Positions 24,871 to 42,764 of a stretch of DNA of 64,000 nt are shown here, in pieces. This DNA comes from Xestospongia bergquistia (Eukaryota; Porifera; Demospongiae; Haplosclerida; Petrosiidae). The translations under genes were made by a program, and so were the position numbers. The notes beneath the pieces are model-generated. The model was not told the origin of the DNA, made no database searches, and saw only the letters and a program-made list of their open reading frames with translations. The first letter of the stretch is position 1; each line of letters opens with the position of its first letter. The stretch covers positions 3,123,155 to 3,187,154 of the forward strand of contig OZ014422.1 of the NCBI GenBank assembly GCA_963965975.1, in the 5' to 3' direction.

Positions 24871-26945
24871 AATGAGAAGGTTAACTTTTGCATTTATAAA
24901 TTAAATACAATTTATATATGGATGAACAACTTGTGTCAATGTTCAAACTTCAAATCACCTATTATAATAATATTGCATTGTAATTTTATTCAACTCTCTT
25001 ACCTTAAACTGACCTAAAAATGACTGATTAGTGGCTACTGTTCAATTTAAGATGTGTTGTTTTAACAAATGATGTGTTAAATTGATGTCTTGTAATTGTC
25101 TGGATCTGTAATGGTTCAAATAACTTCATTTAAAAATATCTAATTATGGATACTGATCTACATTTTCTTTTAGCTATAAATAATATTATAACAGACATCT
25201 CTTGAAATATCACACATGTGCTGTTAAAAGAAGACATTAATTAACAACAGCAACCAATTACAAACATAAATTGCACCTATACACTGTGAGGTTAATTTAA
25301 CCAATATATGGTTATATAAATTGCATGTACCATTTGATCATAAAGTATGCATAATACTGTTTTGATTATTAACTATATAAATACCCAATTTCATAGAACA
25401 TTAGTAATTAAAACAGTATTATGTTTACTTTTGCATATGCAACGCTGTATAACCATGTATTAGTTATAATCAACCAATCAATTTTTATAGTGATATAATA
25501 GAGAAGTAGTAATAAGTAGATAAAATATTATATTTTTTTACATAAAATTACATGATTCACAAAAACTAAAAATCTTGTAAAAGAGAAACACATATTTCAC
25601 TCACACACACACACGCATACATAGAATGAATGTCAATATGTTTTTTACGCATAAGTATTTTATCAAAAATTGCATTTATGTAAAATATATGTCAACACAT
25701 AGGTTCCATTCAAATGAAAGTAATCATTACAAAGATTAATTCCTATTATTAAATCAAATAATATTGTGATACATCTCTTTGGTGTATTGTCTTACTTTAT
25801 TAATCCTCAGTAATGCAGGAATCAGTCTGGAAATTATAATATTCCTAATCCAGAAGATCAAAGACATTACAACTCTTGTTGCATATGACCCTACAACAGG
25901 TATAATTCATCTACTTGAATACCATAATTCTTTCTATCTTTACTATATATAGCCACTCAGTATGAAATCATTGGTATAAATTAAGAGGTTTATAATATGA
26001 AAACTTCTGAAATGTAGAATTGTTAGAAACTTAATAATCACTCTTACTGTACTTGAGAGATGACACATAGGTTCTGGTTAATAATTTATGACAACAACAA
26101 ACAATGCCACCATATTAGATCTACCTAGTATAGTTAGTCTACGAGATTAGAGTATACATAACTTAAAGCATGTAAAATTAAGCAATCTGATTGGTCAGAT
26201 GCAGGTAACTATATTCTCTGTTACTCACTGAAAATGAATGGATGCATAGACTAACAAATAAATCAATGAAGAATTGTAGTTAAAAAGTGTCTATAATAAT
26301 GTATCAATTACCACTTATATTGCATACTAGTGTCAGCCATCTTTGTGCAATTAGGCTAAAGAGAAACTAAAATATTAGGAATTAGAGAGGAATTACCTTT
26401 GACATTGTATGTCAGACAATATTTATTGACAAGGACTTTCATCAAACCATTCTAAAGACAGCACATCAATCTGTCACCTTTATCATGTGAACCTATAATA
26501 CACCATGCATTTTCCCACTAATATATGCGTGTGTGTATGCAGCATCAATTCATTAATCACATACCTAGCTATATTATAGTATTGAAAATGGTATGTGAAG
26601 TTGAATACTGATGATCATTACTCACAATTCTAATAAACATAATTCATGTGAATTAGTATTCACAATACTATAGTACACATACAATATGCACTATGATGTG
26701 TATAGTTAAGTGTACTTGCACATGAAGTGCTAGGGTAAACATAATGTGTACGATTAGGATATGTTGTTGTATTACTTGGATTCTCAATTTACATTTTACA
26801 GAATAGAATATGCACATCACCAAATATAACTGGCTTCTAAATAAGTCTTTGTTGTTACAACTATTATGATGTATATATTCAATGCATACTCAGTATACGG
26901 AACCTATTTGTAAAGGTTTATAAACCAAATGCATAATTATTATTA

Positions 26946-27175
26946 GTGACCTGATTTGCAATAAGGGAGGCCAAACATTTGTGACCTAATTTGTGAAAAG
27001 GAACCACAGTTAAAACATCTCAAAAAGCACTTTTCTATACATACAGTTGATATATATGCACAATTATTCACGGTAACTGTATCTATACAAAATTGTTTTT
27101 GAGGTATTTTAACAGTGGTTCCTTTTCACAAGTCAAGTTTTGACAGAAGTGGTCCCTTATTGCAAATTAAGTCAC
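26946..27175. mobile_element. 230-bp MITE with two-part terminal inverted repeats
   Basis: The left arm begins GTGACCTGATTTGCAATAAG. The right arm, read on the other strand, begins GTGACTTAATTTGCAATAAG. A second matched block inside each arm reads GTGAAAAGGAACCAC. The arms are about 80 bases each and there is no ORF. Confidence 0.8.
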
Positions 27176-28244
27176 ATCACATAGTTACTATATATTGTAT
27201 ATCAGATTTTGTTATGTGATAACTGTATATTAAAAGGAGGTAATGTATGTTGATAATGGCTGGCATTTCCCAGTAATTATACTCAATTTAACCTGTTTTG
27301 TTGAGTGATGGTGGTAACTTATTATGTCTATGGCTCTACTGTATAGTACATCATGTCAATGAGTTTCAAAGTTAATAGTTATCATTGAAGAAACATACCA
27401 CTTAGTAACGATTGGCTTACACAAGCCTTTGATATCAACACCATAGTAGTATGTTAGTTCACGACATAACTATCATATATTGCCAAGAAATTTGAAAAAA
27501 CCAGATAGCTAGTGAATATAAGGTCAAATTGTACACGACCATATGTAATAATAGATGTACATTACCTTACTTACCACAAAAAGAATAGTATTTTTCAGTT
27601 AGCTCATGTCATACACACTGATATGCTAATACCTTTTTACTATCACATATCTATTTCTTGACATTCTAACTACCTAAATCGATTAAGGATTCAAGTCCAA
27701 CATGGAATATGTATCTCTCATGTTGATCCTACATGGAGAATACAGGTATAATTTATGTTTACTATTATGTAAGCAAATTTTGCCTTACATCTGATTACAT
27801 AATACATAAGCAATTGATATCCATATACACATACAACCATGTGTAAAACCAAATACACAAAATATATTGCTATAATATTGAAACCACTAAAGCAACCAAT
27901 ATGGGGAAAAAACTAAAATATCTAGGCATAAATGGTCACTAATAAGCAGATAATTGACAAACATAATGCACATTTAATACATACATTTTACGTATATATT
28001 ATAATCCACAATGATTATAATTATGTAAAACTATGTACATTTATTATACATATAATACAAATATTTTACAAAGTATATATACTATAATGATTATATGTCA
28101 AACACATATACATCTATGACATATATTATACATATCATAGACATAGATTGAAAATATGAAATCATATGTCACATATATGTAAAATATATGTTAATTTTAC
28201 CTGGATTGTTTGAATTCTAACAAAATAAAATTCTCAAAACAAGG

Positions 28245-28246
<2 letters not shown>

Positions 28247-28297
<51 letters not shown>
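28247..28297. repeat. (TA)n microsatellite
   Basis: A run of about 50 bases of alternating T and A. Confidence 0.95.
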
Positions 28298-28301
<4 letters not shown>

Positions 28302-28975
28302 CCTATAGAATGGAAGTTACAAAGAGACTTTCATCAACAACTGCATACACAAATACATAATATGACAATAATGTTGATACAATAAAAGTTTTAGCATACT
28401 AGTTTAAGAATAAAATAACACACAGAATTGTGTAGCAAAAGCAAAAGTTTTTGTGTGCTACTGTTATGAATATTTTGACAAACAAGGCAACACCGTAAGA
28501 AGCAAATATAGGCAAGTCAGGGTGTATTAAATTGATCCCCACCCCCTAAACTCTAATCATTAACTCTACACAGCAAGGTATGACAGACTATTGAATCATT
28601 CTCTGACTGAAATATCTAGTCCCAATTTAGTGAAATGTCAAAAATAAGTAGAAGCACTTGCAAATGTAAGCAATGCATCAATAAGATAATAAAACGTCAT
28701 GAAAAACAGGACCAGTAGTCTATGTCATAGGTAATTGACTTTGACTCTAGGTGACAAGTTAGTAGATTAAAGCTTTTGAACACGTATATGATTGTACCAT
28801 CGACTCCAGGAGCTTTGTTACTACTTGAACTTCCAATGCCAGAAGGTCCAGAGTCGAATGGATAGCTTCATGGAAAAACGGAGTCAATAATGTTCGATTT
28901 TCTCCTTCGAAGACGAACGAGACTAGGGCGTGGTAGTGTCATTTCTAATTATTGCGCAGTTAATAAATTACTAAG

Positions 28976-34885
<5,910 letters not shown>

Positions 34886-34943
34886 ATGTAACATTGTTTA
34901 TTAACATAAGACTATTGGTTTGAACTATGACAGTTTTTATATC

Positions 34944-35991
34944 TCAGTTGTTATCTCTCTGTGGTATAATGTGAGAAAAGTGGTCCTGTATCTCCACAAG
35001 CTGACAAAATCTCTAAACAAAAACACAAATAATTAAGATTTACAGTATAATTTCACTCACTTTCCATAATATCTATGTAAGCTACTGATGTTGGAGAATC
35101 AGGAGCTTCAACTAGGACAGACTTACCAAGATCACAACACTGGCCTGTGTGTATTGGACATTCACATATCATTTTACTTAGTATATTGATAGACAATGGA
35201 CAACAAGCAATGTATTAATTACCTAATAGTGGGTCTAATGGCAAACGACCTAAGAAAGGTATTTTCATGTCTTTAGCCATCTTTTCAATCCCTCCTGTAG
35301 TTGGTGGAAATATTTGAGATTCCTTCTAAAGGAATGAAATTGACCTTTAGTGTTTGGTACATATTCAATATAGTACAACATGTGCTGTCTCCATGTTTAG
35401 TTATCATTAGTCAACTGATATCAAATTTGTCAACAATAAAGTACATAACTGTGTTATGCTTACATGACATTTAGGACACATAAAGCTGCTCATGTTCTCA
35501 ACCACACCTATTATGGGTAGGTTCACTTTGTGGCAGAAATTTATTTCTTTTCTTACATCCAAAAGTGAAACCTCCTAAAGAAAAGAGTAGTATTTTGTGT
35601 TAATGAATAATGTTATAAGCTGTAATGATAAAACAATGCCGCTATTGTTCTTAGTTATAGTTTTGAGAGTCTATTGTTCCATATTGTTATACATGTTTTG
35701 ATAGAAGACCTACAGCTGTCATAATTTGTCTGAGTTAGCATTCCCAATAAATGTTTGAATCTTAATTGAGATCATTTATCAAAGAGTGACCTACTTGTGG
35801 TGTTCCTATCACAACAGCACCATCTATGGTACTAGCTCTCAAGTATTGTATTATACTCAAATGTTCATCAGATGTACCAGGAGGAGTATCTACTAGAAGA
35901 TAGTCAATTGGCCCCCAATCCACATCTTTTATGAATTGTTTGATGAGACCTATTTCAAATATATATATGTGTGTGTGTGTGTGTGTATATA

Positions 35992-36022
<31 letters not shown>

Positions 36023-37647
36023 CAGTATAATATCTGTACAAATTTAATCTATCAATAATATGTATGTTTGAGTTGCTCTCATACCATGCCAAACATCAGG
36101 CTAGTTTAAAAATTATTTGATGCACTGTCGTATTAAGTCATTACCTGATAACCAATGGAGTAAAGTAAGACCAATAATAAGTTCAGAGCTATAAGCATGA
36201 CCTTAAAGTTTGTTTTTCTTTGGAATGAAGAGGCTTAGAGCATCCCTATGACTTACTATATTACCAATCAGCCACATCAAAAGCAATTCTATAGAATACT
36301 CCATACTCCCAAGACATTCATTAGTAACAGTGAAGACAGTTATGAATATCACTAACACCTAGTGATATCATCATAGTATAGTATAACAAATGACAAAGTA
36401 TTGCAAAGGTGGCTCTTTATCCTCAACAAAGAGAAGGCTTGTTTATGTAGCCTAGCATCATGATCTAATTATAAGTTTAAGCTTAACTTTACCATTCTTT
36501 TTAGGTCCCCTCCATATTACAGCATCATCAGAACTAGCTAGTAGAAATGCAACTGACATGACTGACAAATTATCATGAACATACTAAAAGAAAATAAATA
36601 TAGATAGCAACGTCAGTAGTCCCAGGTCATATTGTGTTATAATTCACCACTTTAAATGTTATTATAATTCTCTACTAGTACATCTAAATTCAAAGTTAGT
36701 CTCATGCTAATATAATTTACCTTAGAATATAATAAAGAATGTACTGCACAATAAAGCTATTACTTACCACAGGAGACCAGCCAGAACCACTCTGATGAAC
36801 TTGTTCACCTTCAACACCTAATATCTTTGGAATGGATGGACCACATATATCAACATCTAAAATAGCTACCTAAGAGATCATTAAGACTATCAACTAAATT
36901 CAGCATACTAACTTGTCTGTCTTCCTTTGTTGCTGCCAGACTATATGCTAATTGAGCAGTAAAAGTACTTTTACCAACACCACCTTTTCCAGATAGTACC
37001 ACTATCTTATGGTGAACTGCTGAGAGATGAAGTTGGATTTTGTCAATATCTAAACAGAATATCAATGAAAGTCAACAATAATAGAGATGCATTCTTAATT
37101 ATTTATCAGGTAGAATGTACCTTAAGATTGTTCACATTTAGCATTGGAGGCACACCAAATTCAACCTAACTATTCACACATTTCTATATATTTTTCACCC
37201 ACAAATAGTAGCATTTTAGCCTTTTCATCTAAATACCTAATGTCTACCAGTTGTTATTAATTTATCCAGCTTTCATTATGACAATTAGATGAGATAGTCC
37301 AGAGTGGAATATCATATTAATGTGAAATTAAAGCATTTAGCCTTAAATATTTAAGGTCTTGGGTACAGTATTAACATCCCATTAAAGTATGGTATCCCTT
37401 GCTAACACTCTAGACACTGCCTTTATACAACAGACTACAATTAAAGAATAATCACATGTATACCAGGATCAGGAAGATTGTGAAGACCGGAAGTGCAAAT
37501 GCTCTGATTTGGACACCCCTGACAAGCAGATGTTTTACCAGCTTGTTCACTTTGTACTCCTGGACAGTCTACAAAATAAAAGTGGAAAGACTTATTGCTT
37601 GGTTTATATCTAGTCTTACTGGATGGAACATTGTTGGGAGCATCCAT
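34944..37647 (-). CDS. NUBP1: NUBP1 (Nbp35), cytosolic Fe-S cluster scaffold ATPase
   Basis: Exons read leftwards: 37647-37620 (start 'MDAPNNVPS'), 37568-37464, about 37050-36914, about 36870-36770, about 36585-36493, about 35950-35797, about 35575-35465, about 35327-35221, about 35145-35062 and about 35014-34944. The N-terminal cluster motif has the spacing of NUBP1/Nbp35, CPG then 13 residues to CQGC and CPNQSIC-like cysteines, and this separates it from NUBP2. The P-loop is 'GKGGVGKST'. Then come '[14 protein letters not shown]', 'WRGPKKN', '[17 protein letters not shown]', and the bridging CxxC in '[19 protein letters not shown]'. NUBP1 with NUBP2 forms the scaffold that makes 4Fe-4S clusters for cytosolic and nuclear proteins. 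It is complete. It is head to head with the zinc-finger gene and convergent with TVP23. Confidence 0.93.
35960..36022. repeat. (TG)n/(TA)n microsatellite
   Basis: A compound TATG/TG/TA run lies in a NUBP1 intron, just upstream of the exon carrying 'GTSDEHLS'. Confidence 0.9.
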
Positions 37648-37749
37648 GATGGAGGGGGTGGTACAGGTAGTTGTAACCAGCTCCACCCAGTGAGTTGCCA
37701 AGTATGGTGGTTGAGGTCACTGATTGTTAGTGGAGGCTCTCCGCTGCTG

Positions 37750-40303
37750 ATGAGGACAGAGCAGTCTGTTGTGAGGGGCTCTGTTGTCTGCCATGAGCAG
37801 ATGGAGCCGCTTAGAGGGCAGATTAACCTTTCAGAAGTAACTGATTACACACCAGTCAATTTTACTTCAGATCATTCTTTCTCGCCGTCATCTTCGATTC
37901 AAAATACCGATCAATCTTCTAGTACTCGGAGAACTCCTGAAAATTCGCATAATGGAAGAGATAACGATATATTTTCGAATATAGTTTTTCGTGACTCTTC
38001 AGTGCTAGCTAATGGTGATTGCAGGGAAAGTGAACCTTTAATTCCAAGCACCCCTAATTCCACCCTTACTTCTCTGGACATAGCAACATTACGAAAGAAT
38101 TTAAGTGGTAGACCTAGACTTCGTCGAGTTTGCCATATATGTGGTCGCGAGTGTCCAAGTCGACACAAACTTCAAAGGCACTTGAGTACACATTCTGAAG
38201 AGAGGCCTTATAATTGTAAGGTATGTGGCAAAGCCTTTAAATGGACCGAGTACTTGTCAAAGCACATGAGAACACAACATGGCTCTAGCAGTACTGATGG
38301 TAAGTTTGAAGTTTAATATTATGTACTTTTTTAACCCCTCTTTGGTATTTAGCATCTAAGTCATGCATTACCACCACCATAAGGAACACAGACAGCACTG
38401 TCTCCTACGAATTAGTTAGCAGTAATAGTTCCAGCACAACTTGTATGCATCCAGTAGAAAGGCATTCATCATCTAGCTCCACAAGTAGCTCTATTGTTAA
38501 TGACATTAGCCATGAAAATAAACTATTTAAAGGATCAGAGAATACTGCTTCAAGTAAGTACATAAGGCATGCAGTTGATTGTCATTTGTAGAATACTAAT
38601 CACTGATTTACATGTTTGCATTATTCCATTTACACTATGTGCATGACTCATTCAGTTGGTTAGTTGTATAACTGTGTGAATAAGTATTATTAGCAAAACA
38701 AATAAATTATATACAGACTTTTTTAGATTTAAGTGGTGCTCATCCTTATTCTACCAGTAACACTTTTTCTTCTTGCCTTACTAATGAAAACTACAATGGA
38801 AACCCTGAGCCTCAACAGTCTACTGGCTCATTAACACCACTTATGTCAGACCAATTAACTCAATCTTACTCTGGGAACTATTTTCCAAATAACTTTTCTT
38901 CTATTCCCTATCCTTCTTTCCCAGTGAACTGTTATGGGTATCCAACAGGAAATTCAGCTGGAGCATATGCTGTTTCTGCACATCCTATCACTCTTAATGG
39001 CATATTTTCATTTGACTCTGGCTATCCAAGCTTCATGCCACCACAGTCAATGAATGATTCTCATGGGATAGATGCTGATACTTCCCTTCTTCAATCAACT
39101 TCTCCGTCCTGTGTTTTTGAGCCATGTAATGACTTAAAAACTACCAATCCTTCAAGTAGTGTGAGTTGTCAGACTCCAGAGTCTGTAGACATTGGGATCA
39201 ACGTTCCTGCAAGGAGGTCTTCAGTCAAAATTATTAATTTATGCACAAAAAAGGATATTGGTATCCAATGTGAAATGGGAGATGAAACTTTACAGGCCCT
39301 ATTTGAAGAAGAACATGGAAGTTTTTTTAGTAATCATTGCTTGAATATTAATTCACTTACTAGACATGGCTTTGGTGAAGACAATAGTGCAAAAAAGGGT
39401 GATGACGGACCAAGTTGTGTTAGTAAATATCCATGTGAGTATAATGGATGTACTCGTGCTTATGTTCATCGTAAGGATCTTGTACGTCATATGAAAGTTG
39501 CTCATAGTGTTTTACCTAAAGTGCTAGAACCTCGTATTATTGAAGCTCCAGCTAAACCTTATGTGTGTCAAGTTGGTGATTGTGATAAGTCATACTATCA
39601 TTTAAAAGACTTGCGCCGTCATCAACGTCAATGTCATTTAGTCTGCATTTCTCCATTAGATGCTACTGTCACAGTTGACACAGAAGAGACCTCTAGTTCA
39701 TTACGATACCCATGTGACTTCAAAGGCTGTGCCAAATCCTATATACATAAGAAAGACCTCATTCGTCATAAAAGAATGTTTCATCATGACAATTCTGCTC
39801 ACCCATCTATACCTGACCCAGTTATTGTAATACATGTTAAAAAAGGTTGCTTTAGTGAAAATTACAACGAAGAAAGTTGCAACAAAGGAGAAAAAGAGGG
39901 TTCTACAAAAAGGTTTCAACTTGGTAGCTCAGTGGAACCAATCAACAATGCTCATTTACCTGTTAGTAATCAACCAAATGCTCCAGAATTGACTGAAGAA
40001 GGGGATTTAGCCTCATTGAGTGCTTCCACTATAATGGATAACTTGTCAGCTGCTGTTGCTAACATGGCTGATATGGAGGACCTCTCTCCTCACATATTCC
40101 CTCTTACAAATAATCTATCCTCTTCTGTCACACCTGATCCAACCTTACAATTCATAAATCTACCTCCTCCAGTTGTATCTGCTCCCATCCCTTTAGTGAG
40201 AAGTAATACATTCCCATATTCTCCTTCAAGTTCATCTAATGCATATGTTATAACTTCTTCTCCTTCTTCCATTTCCATGGCATTGCTTTCTCAAAATATT
40301 TAA
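37750..40303 (+). CDS. C2H2 zinc-finger protein with five fingers
   Basis: Exons: start to 38299, 38353-38553 and 38727-40303. The ATG at 37750 or at 37801 (MEPLRGQINL) both lie in the same open frame; from 37801 the protein is 758 residues. Two classical fingers end exon 1 ('CHICGRECPSRHKLQRHLSTH' and 'CKVCGKAFKWTEYLSKHMRTQH'), joined by a linker EERPYN close to TGEKPY. Three further fingers with four residues between the cysteines are in exon 3: 'CEYNGCTRAY', 'CQVGDCDKSYY' and 'CDFKGCAKSY', each with an H-x3/4-H end. The rest is Ser/Thr/Pro/Asn-rich and probably disordered. It is likely a sequence-specific transcription factor. I do not recognise a specific orthologue. The start is about 100-150 bases from the NUBP1 start. 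Confidence 0.85.
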
Positions 40304-41156
40304 TCTACTTTTATATGATTACTTTTATTGTCTAGTTTCATTTATTTAGTAATTGTTGAGTGATCAGGTATCATCTTGAACAATAACTATTTATTACAAT
40401 AACATGCAAGTATTCACAAGTTCATGTAGAAATTTTCATCATTATTACTACTTAGATTCTTTTTTTATAGACTTTCTTATTCATTCCAAAACTGCAATAG
40501 ATTATAAGAAATTGTATTATAGCACTCAGGAACAAAATCTTAAGAAAATTACATAATAATTGATATTTGCTCAAAATCAAGATAATTACTATGTCCCTTT
40601 TGACTTCTAGGTCTGCTCTTTAGTGTGGAATCTTGATGTCCTATCTCTTACATATAAAATTAATATGGACTAATTGTCCAAAGATGTGATTGTAGTCTTG
40701 GAAGCATTTGTGGTCACATGTTCATATATTATAAGTTGATGCTGTATATGTATGACATGGTGCAAATATGCATGAGATAGACAAGAAAAAATTAATTACT
40801 TATAGAATAGTCTGTAAGTCTTGTCATATAAAGTCTAATCCCTCTCATCTAGCTATATAGCTCATGAGATTTATAATTGTAAGTATAATTATACTTACAG
40901 AATCAGCATTTAGCATGCAGAGTAGGCAGGACTATTATCATTAATTCCATTAGATAGTTTCAGTTAGTATAGAAGACAAAGAAGTGTACCTGCAGAACAG
41001 AATCGGAAATAGTCTGAATAAACTTTGAGGAGTGGTAAAGTAATCAAGTGGCAGTCTGCCACTTTCAATTAGCTTGACCACGTATTGTAATTAAAAGTCA
41101 ACGTTGTGAATTCATGTATAAATAATCAACGAATTATTAATATTGTAGACACAAAA
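40304..41156. other. Intergenic / 3' UTR
   Basis: No gene seen. A short hairpin (GTAAGTATAATTATACTTAC) is near 40880. Confidence 0.6.
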
Positions 41157-41400
41157 TGGCTGGTCCAGGTGATCATATGCATGATGAAATAATTGTTGTC
41201 TTTGCTTGTATGATTGCTATTGTGCTTTTGTTAAGAAAGAGGCAAAATAGGAAGAGTAAGAGAATCAGAAAGTATAGACAAAGAAAAGGATAAAGAACTG
41301 GCCTAACTGATCAGGAAGCATATAATAATTTATCTCAAGAATTACAGAGCATAGATACATGTAATTACAAAAAAATCATTACTTCTGAAGAGCTTTAAAT
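41157..41400 (+). pseudogene. 45-residue membrane microprotein ORF or broken amidase N-terminus
   Basis: The ATG at 41157 opens 45 codons ending at TAA 41292-41294. There is a hydrophobic segment (IIVVFACMIAIVLLL) followed at once by a very basic tail (RKRQNRKSKRIRK), the layout of a single-pass microprotein. The same frame continues after the stop for 34 more codons ('DQEAYNNLSQELQSID...ITSEEL'). Another frame then gives 'LKYILSLFGK'. A membrane helix, a basic stretch and an 'LTSEEL'-like helix also start animal FAAH-type amidases, and the amidase remnants nearby begin the same way. I therefore lean towards a broken amidase 5' end; a real microprotein is possible. Confidence 0.4.
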
Positions 41401-41972
41401 TAAAGTATATCCTCTCATTGTTTGGCAAGACATGCAGCAATCAAACATGGTTGTACTTTGCAATAGATCTATGTCCTGAATCGTGATACAATAAAATAAC
41501 ACAAAATACATTTGTTGTAATTGTCATTAACATTGTGTACAATATTATACTTCTTTTGTCTTACCATTAATGGAGAGAAAATCAAAAGAAGCTCATTTGA
41601 ATAAGCACCAGTATATTGACTCTGAAAACACAGACATACGACTTCCACAGGCTAAACATTCCATCATGTAGTACTGTATAGGTTCCTCCAATATTCTTTA
41701 GGTCACTACTGGAACCTTTGGAATAGCTACTATATGTGAAGAGTACAATTGTGAATAGACTAGACAGAGAGAGCAACTAGATAGAAAGGGCAGTGAGAGT
41801 AGGTAAGTTAAAAGACCTTCATCAACAGCTAATCCATATCATTGTAAGTTTTTGAGCAAACAGCATTGTGAACCAAGTTTAATTTTGTTTATGTCAATGT
41901 TCAGCTTCTTACAATGCTAAAGAAAGAGCAAGAAAAGTAATGTATATGGAAGAAAATATACATGTGTACATA

Positions 41973-42693
41973 GATATGGGGCGCTGTTTGTTTCAAAATT
42001 TGAAGATTATCATGATATATTAAATAAGTCATGATTTGTTAAATAACTCTTGATTTACTTCTTATTTATTTAACAAATCATGCATTATTTAGTAAATCAT
42101 ATATTATTTAATAAATAAATCAAGCATTATTTAGTAAATCACAAGTTATTTAACAAAGAATGTGCACTAAAAAGTAAATCATAACTTGTTAACTGTACTA
42201 TTGAATACATTCAATTTTGATGCAAATGACACCCCCATAATTAAATACATGTAGCCTTCATATTTATGGGGCGCCGTTTGTGTCAAAATTGGATGACATT
42301 GTTTATTAAAATATACGGAAGCCTCAGACGGACATTCCAATTTCAATATAACGGGGTTATACGGAGTTTTAATGTCCGTCCTCGACTTCTACAAAGGCAG
42401 CGGACCCAACCTAACTGGAAACATCTTGCTGACGCTCGATTCTAAGAGACGGCTCGTGCACGGTGGTACTCACGCTCGGAGTTTTATTAAGTAACAATAA
42501 AAGGTAAATCATAACATGTTAAATGTACTGTCATGACAATTGCGTGACAGTGTATACCATTGAATGAATTTAATTTTGACACAAACGGCGCTCCATAAAT
42601 AAGAAGTAAATCAACAATAATTTGATAAATAATGACTATTTATTATAATATCATGATAATTTTAAATTTTGACACAAACGGCGCCCCATACAT
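41973..42693. mobile_element. Nested pair of MITEs with GGGGCGCCGTTTGTGTCAAAATT ends
   Basis: Four copies of the end sequence occur: forward at about 41977 and 42268, reverse at about 42568-42595 and 42664-42690. The inner pair bounds a 330-base element inserted in an outer element of about 710 bases. Outer parts hold degenerate 'TAAATCAT(A)' repeats. The inner element contains a GC-rich block with an ORF (42372-42494). Confidence 0.75.
42372..42494 (+). other. GC-rich 40-codon ORF captured inside a MITE, OGFr-like
   Basis: ATG at 42372 to TAA at 42492-42494. The start, 'MSVLDFYKGSGPNLTGN', resembles the FY-x-G-x-x-P-N/D-x-x-G motif that opens the opioid-growth-factor-receptor (OGFr) conserved domain. 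The tail (SKRRLVHGGTHARSFIK) is less clear. The block at about 42330-42480 is far richer in GC and CpG than anything around it. Identity is tentative; the fragment is much shorter than the domain. Confidence 0.35.
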
Positions 42694-42764
42694 ATTGGGC
42701 TATGCTCATGATGATTCTCAAGTATGACTCTAATGCAGCACAAGTAATGTCAGTTACATAACCA

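Larger units (their letters stand above)
23800..28975. other. Gene-poor intergenic region
   Basis: About 5.2 kb lie between the G alpha start and the TVP23 start. The first 150 bases are richer in GC and carry CCAAT (about 23833) and TCACGTGA (23842-23849), probably the G alpha promoter. The rest is AT-rich and has no convincing gene. It holds a LINE remnant (24180-24870), a MITE (26946-27175) and a (TA)n run (28247-28297). The last 150 bases before 28976 are probably the TVP23 promoter and 5' UTR. Confidence 0.7.

Noticed and set aside
24630-24872. 80-codon plus-strand frame
   Set aside because: Opposite strand of the LINE remnant, whose motifs read on the minus strand.
35960-36022. Possible CRISPR-like or satellite array
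   Set aside because: It is a simple TG/TA microsatellite; no spaced direct repeats of CRISPR type occur anywhere in the window.
37456-37749. Upstream extension of the zinc-finger frame
   Set aside because: It runs antisense through NUBP1 exons 1-2, which carry the conserved cysteine motif; it is likely a chance open frame, so the start was put at 37750 or 37801.
39701-39919. 72-codon minus frame under the zinc-finger gene
   Set aside because: Shadow of the C2H2 coding exon.
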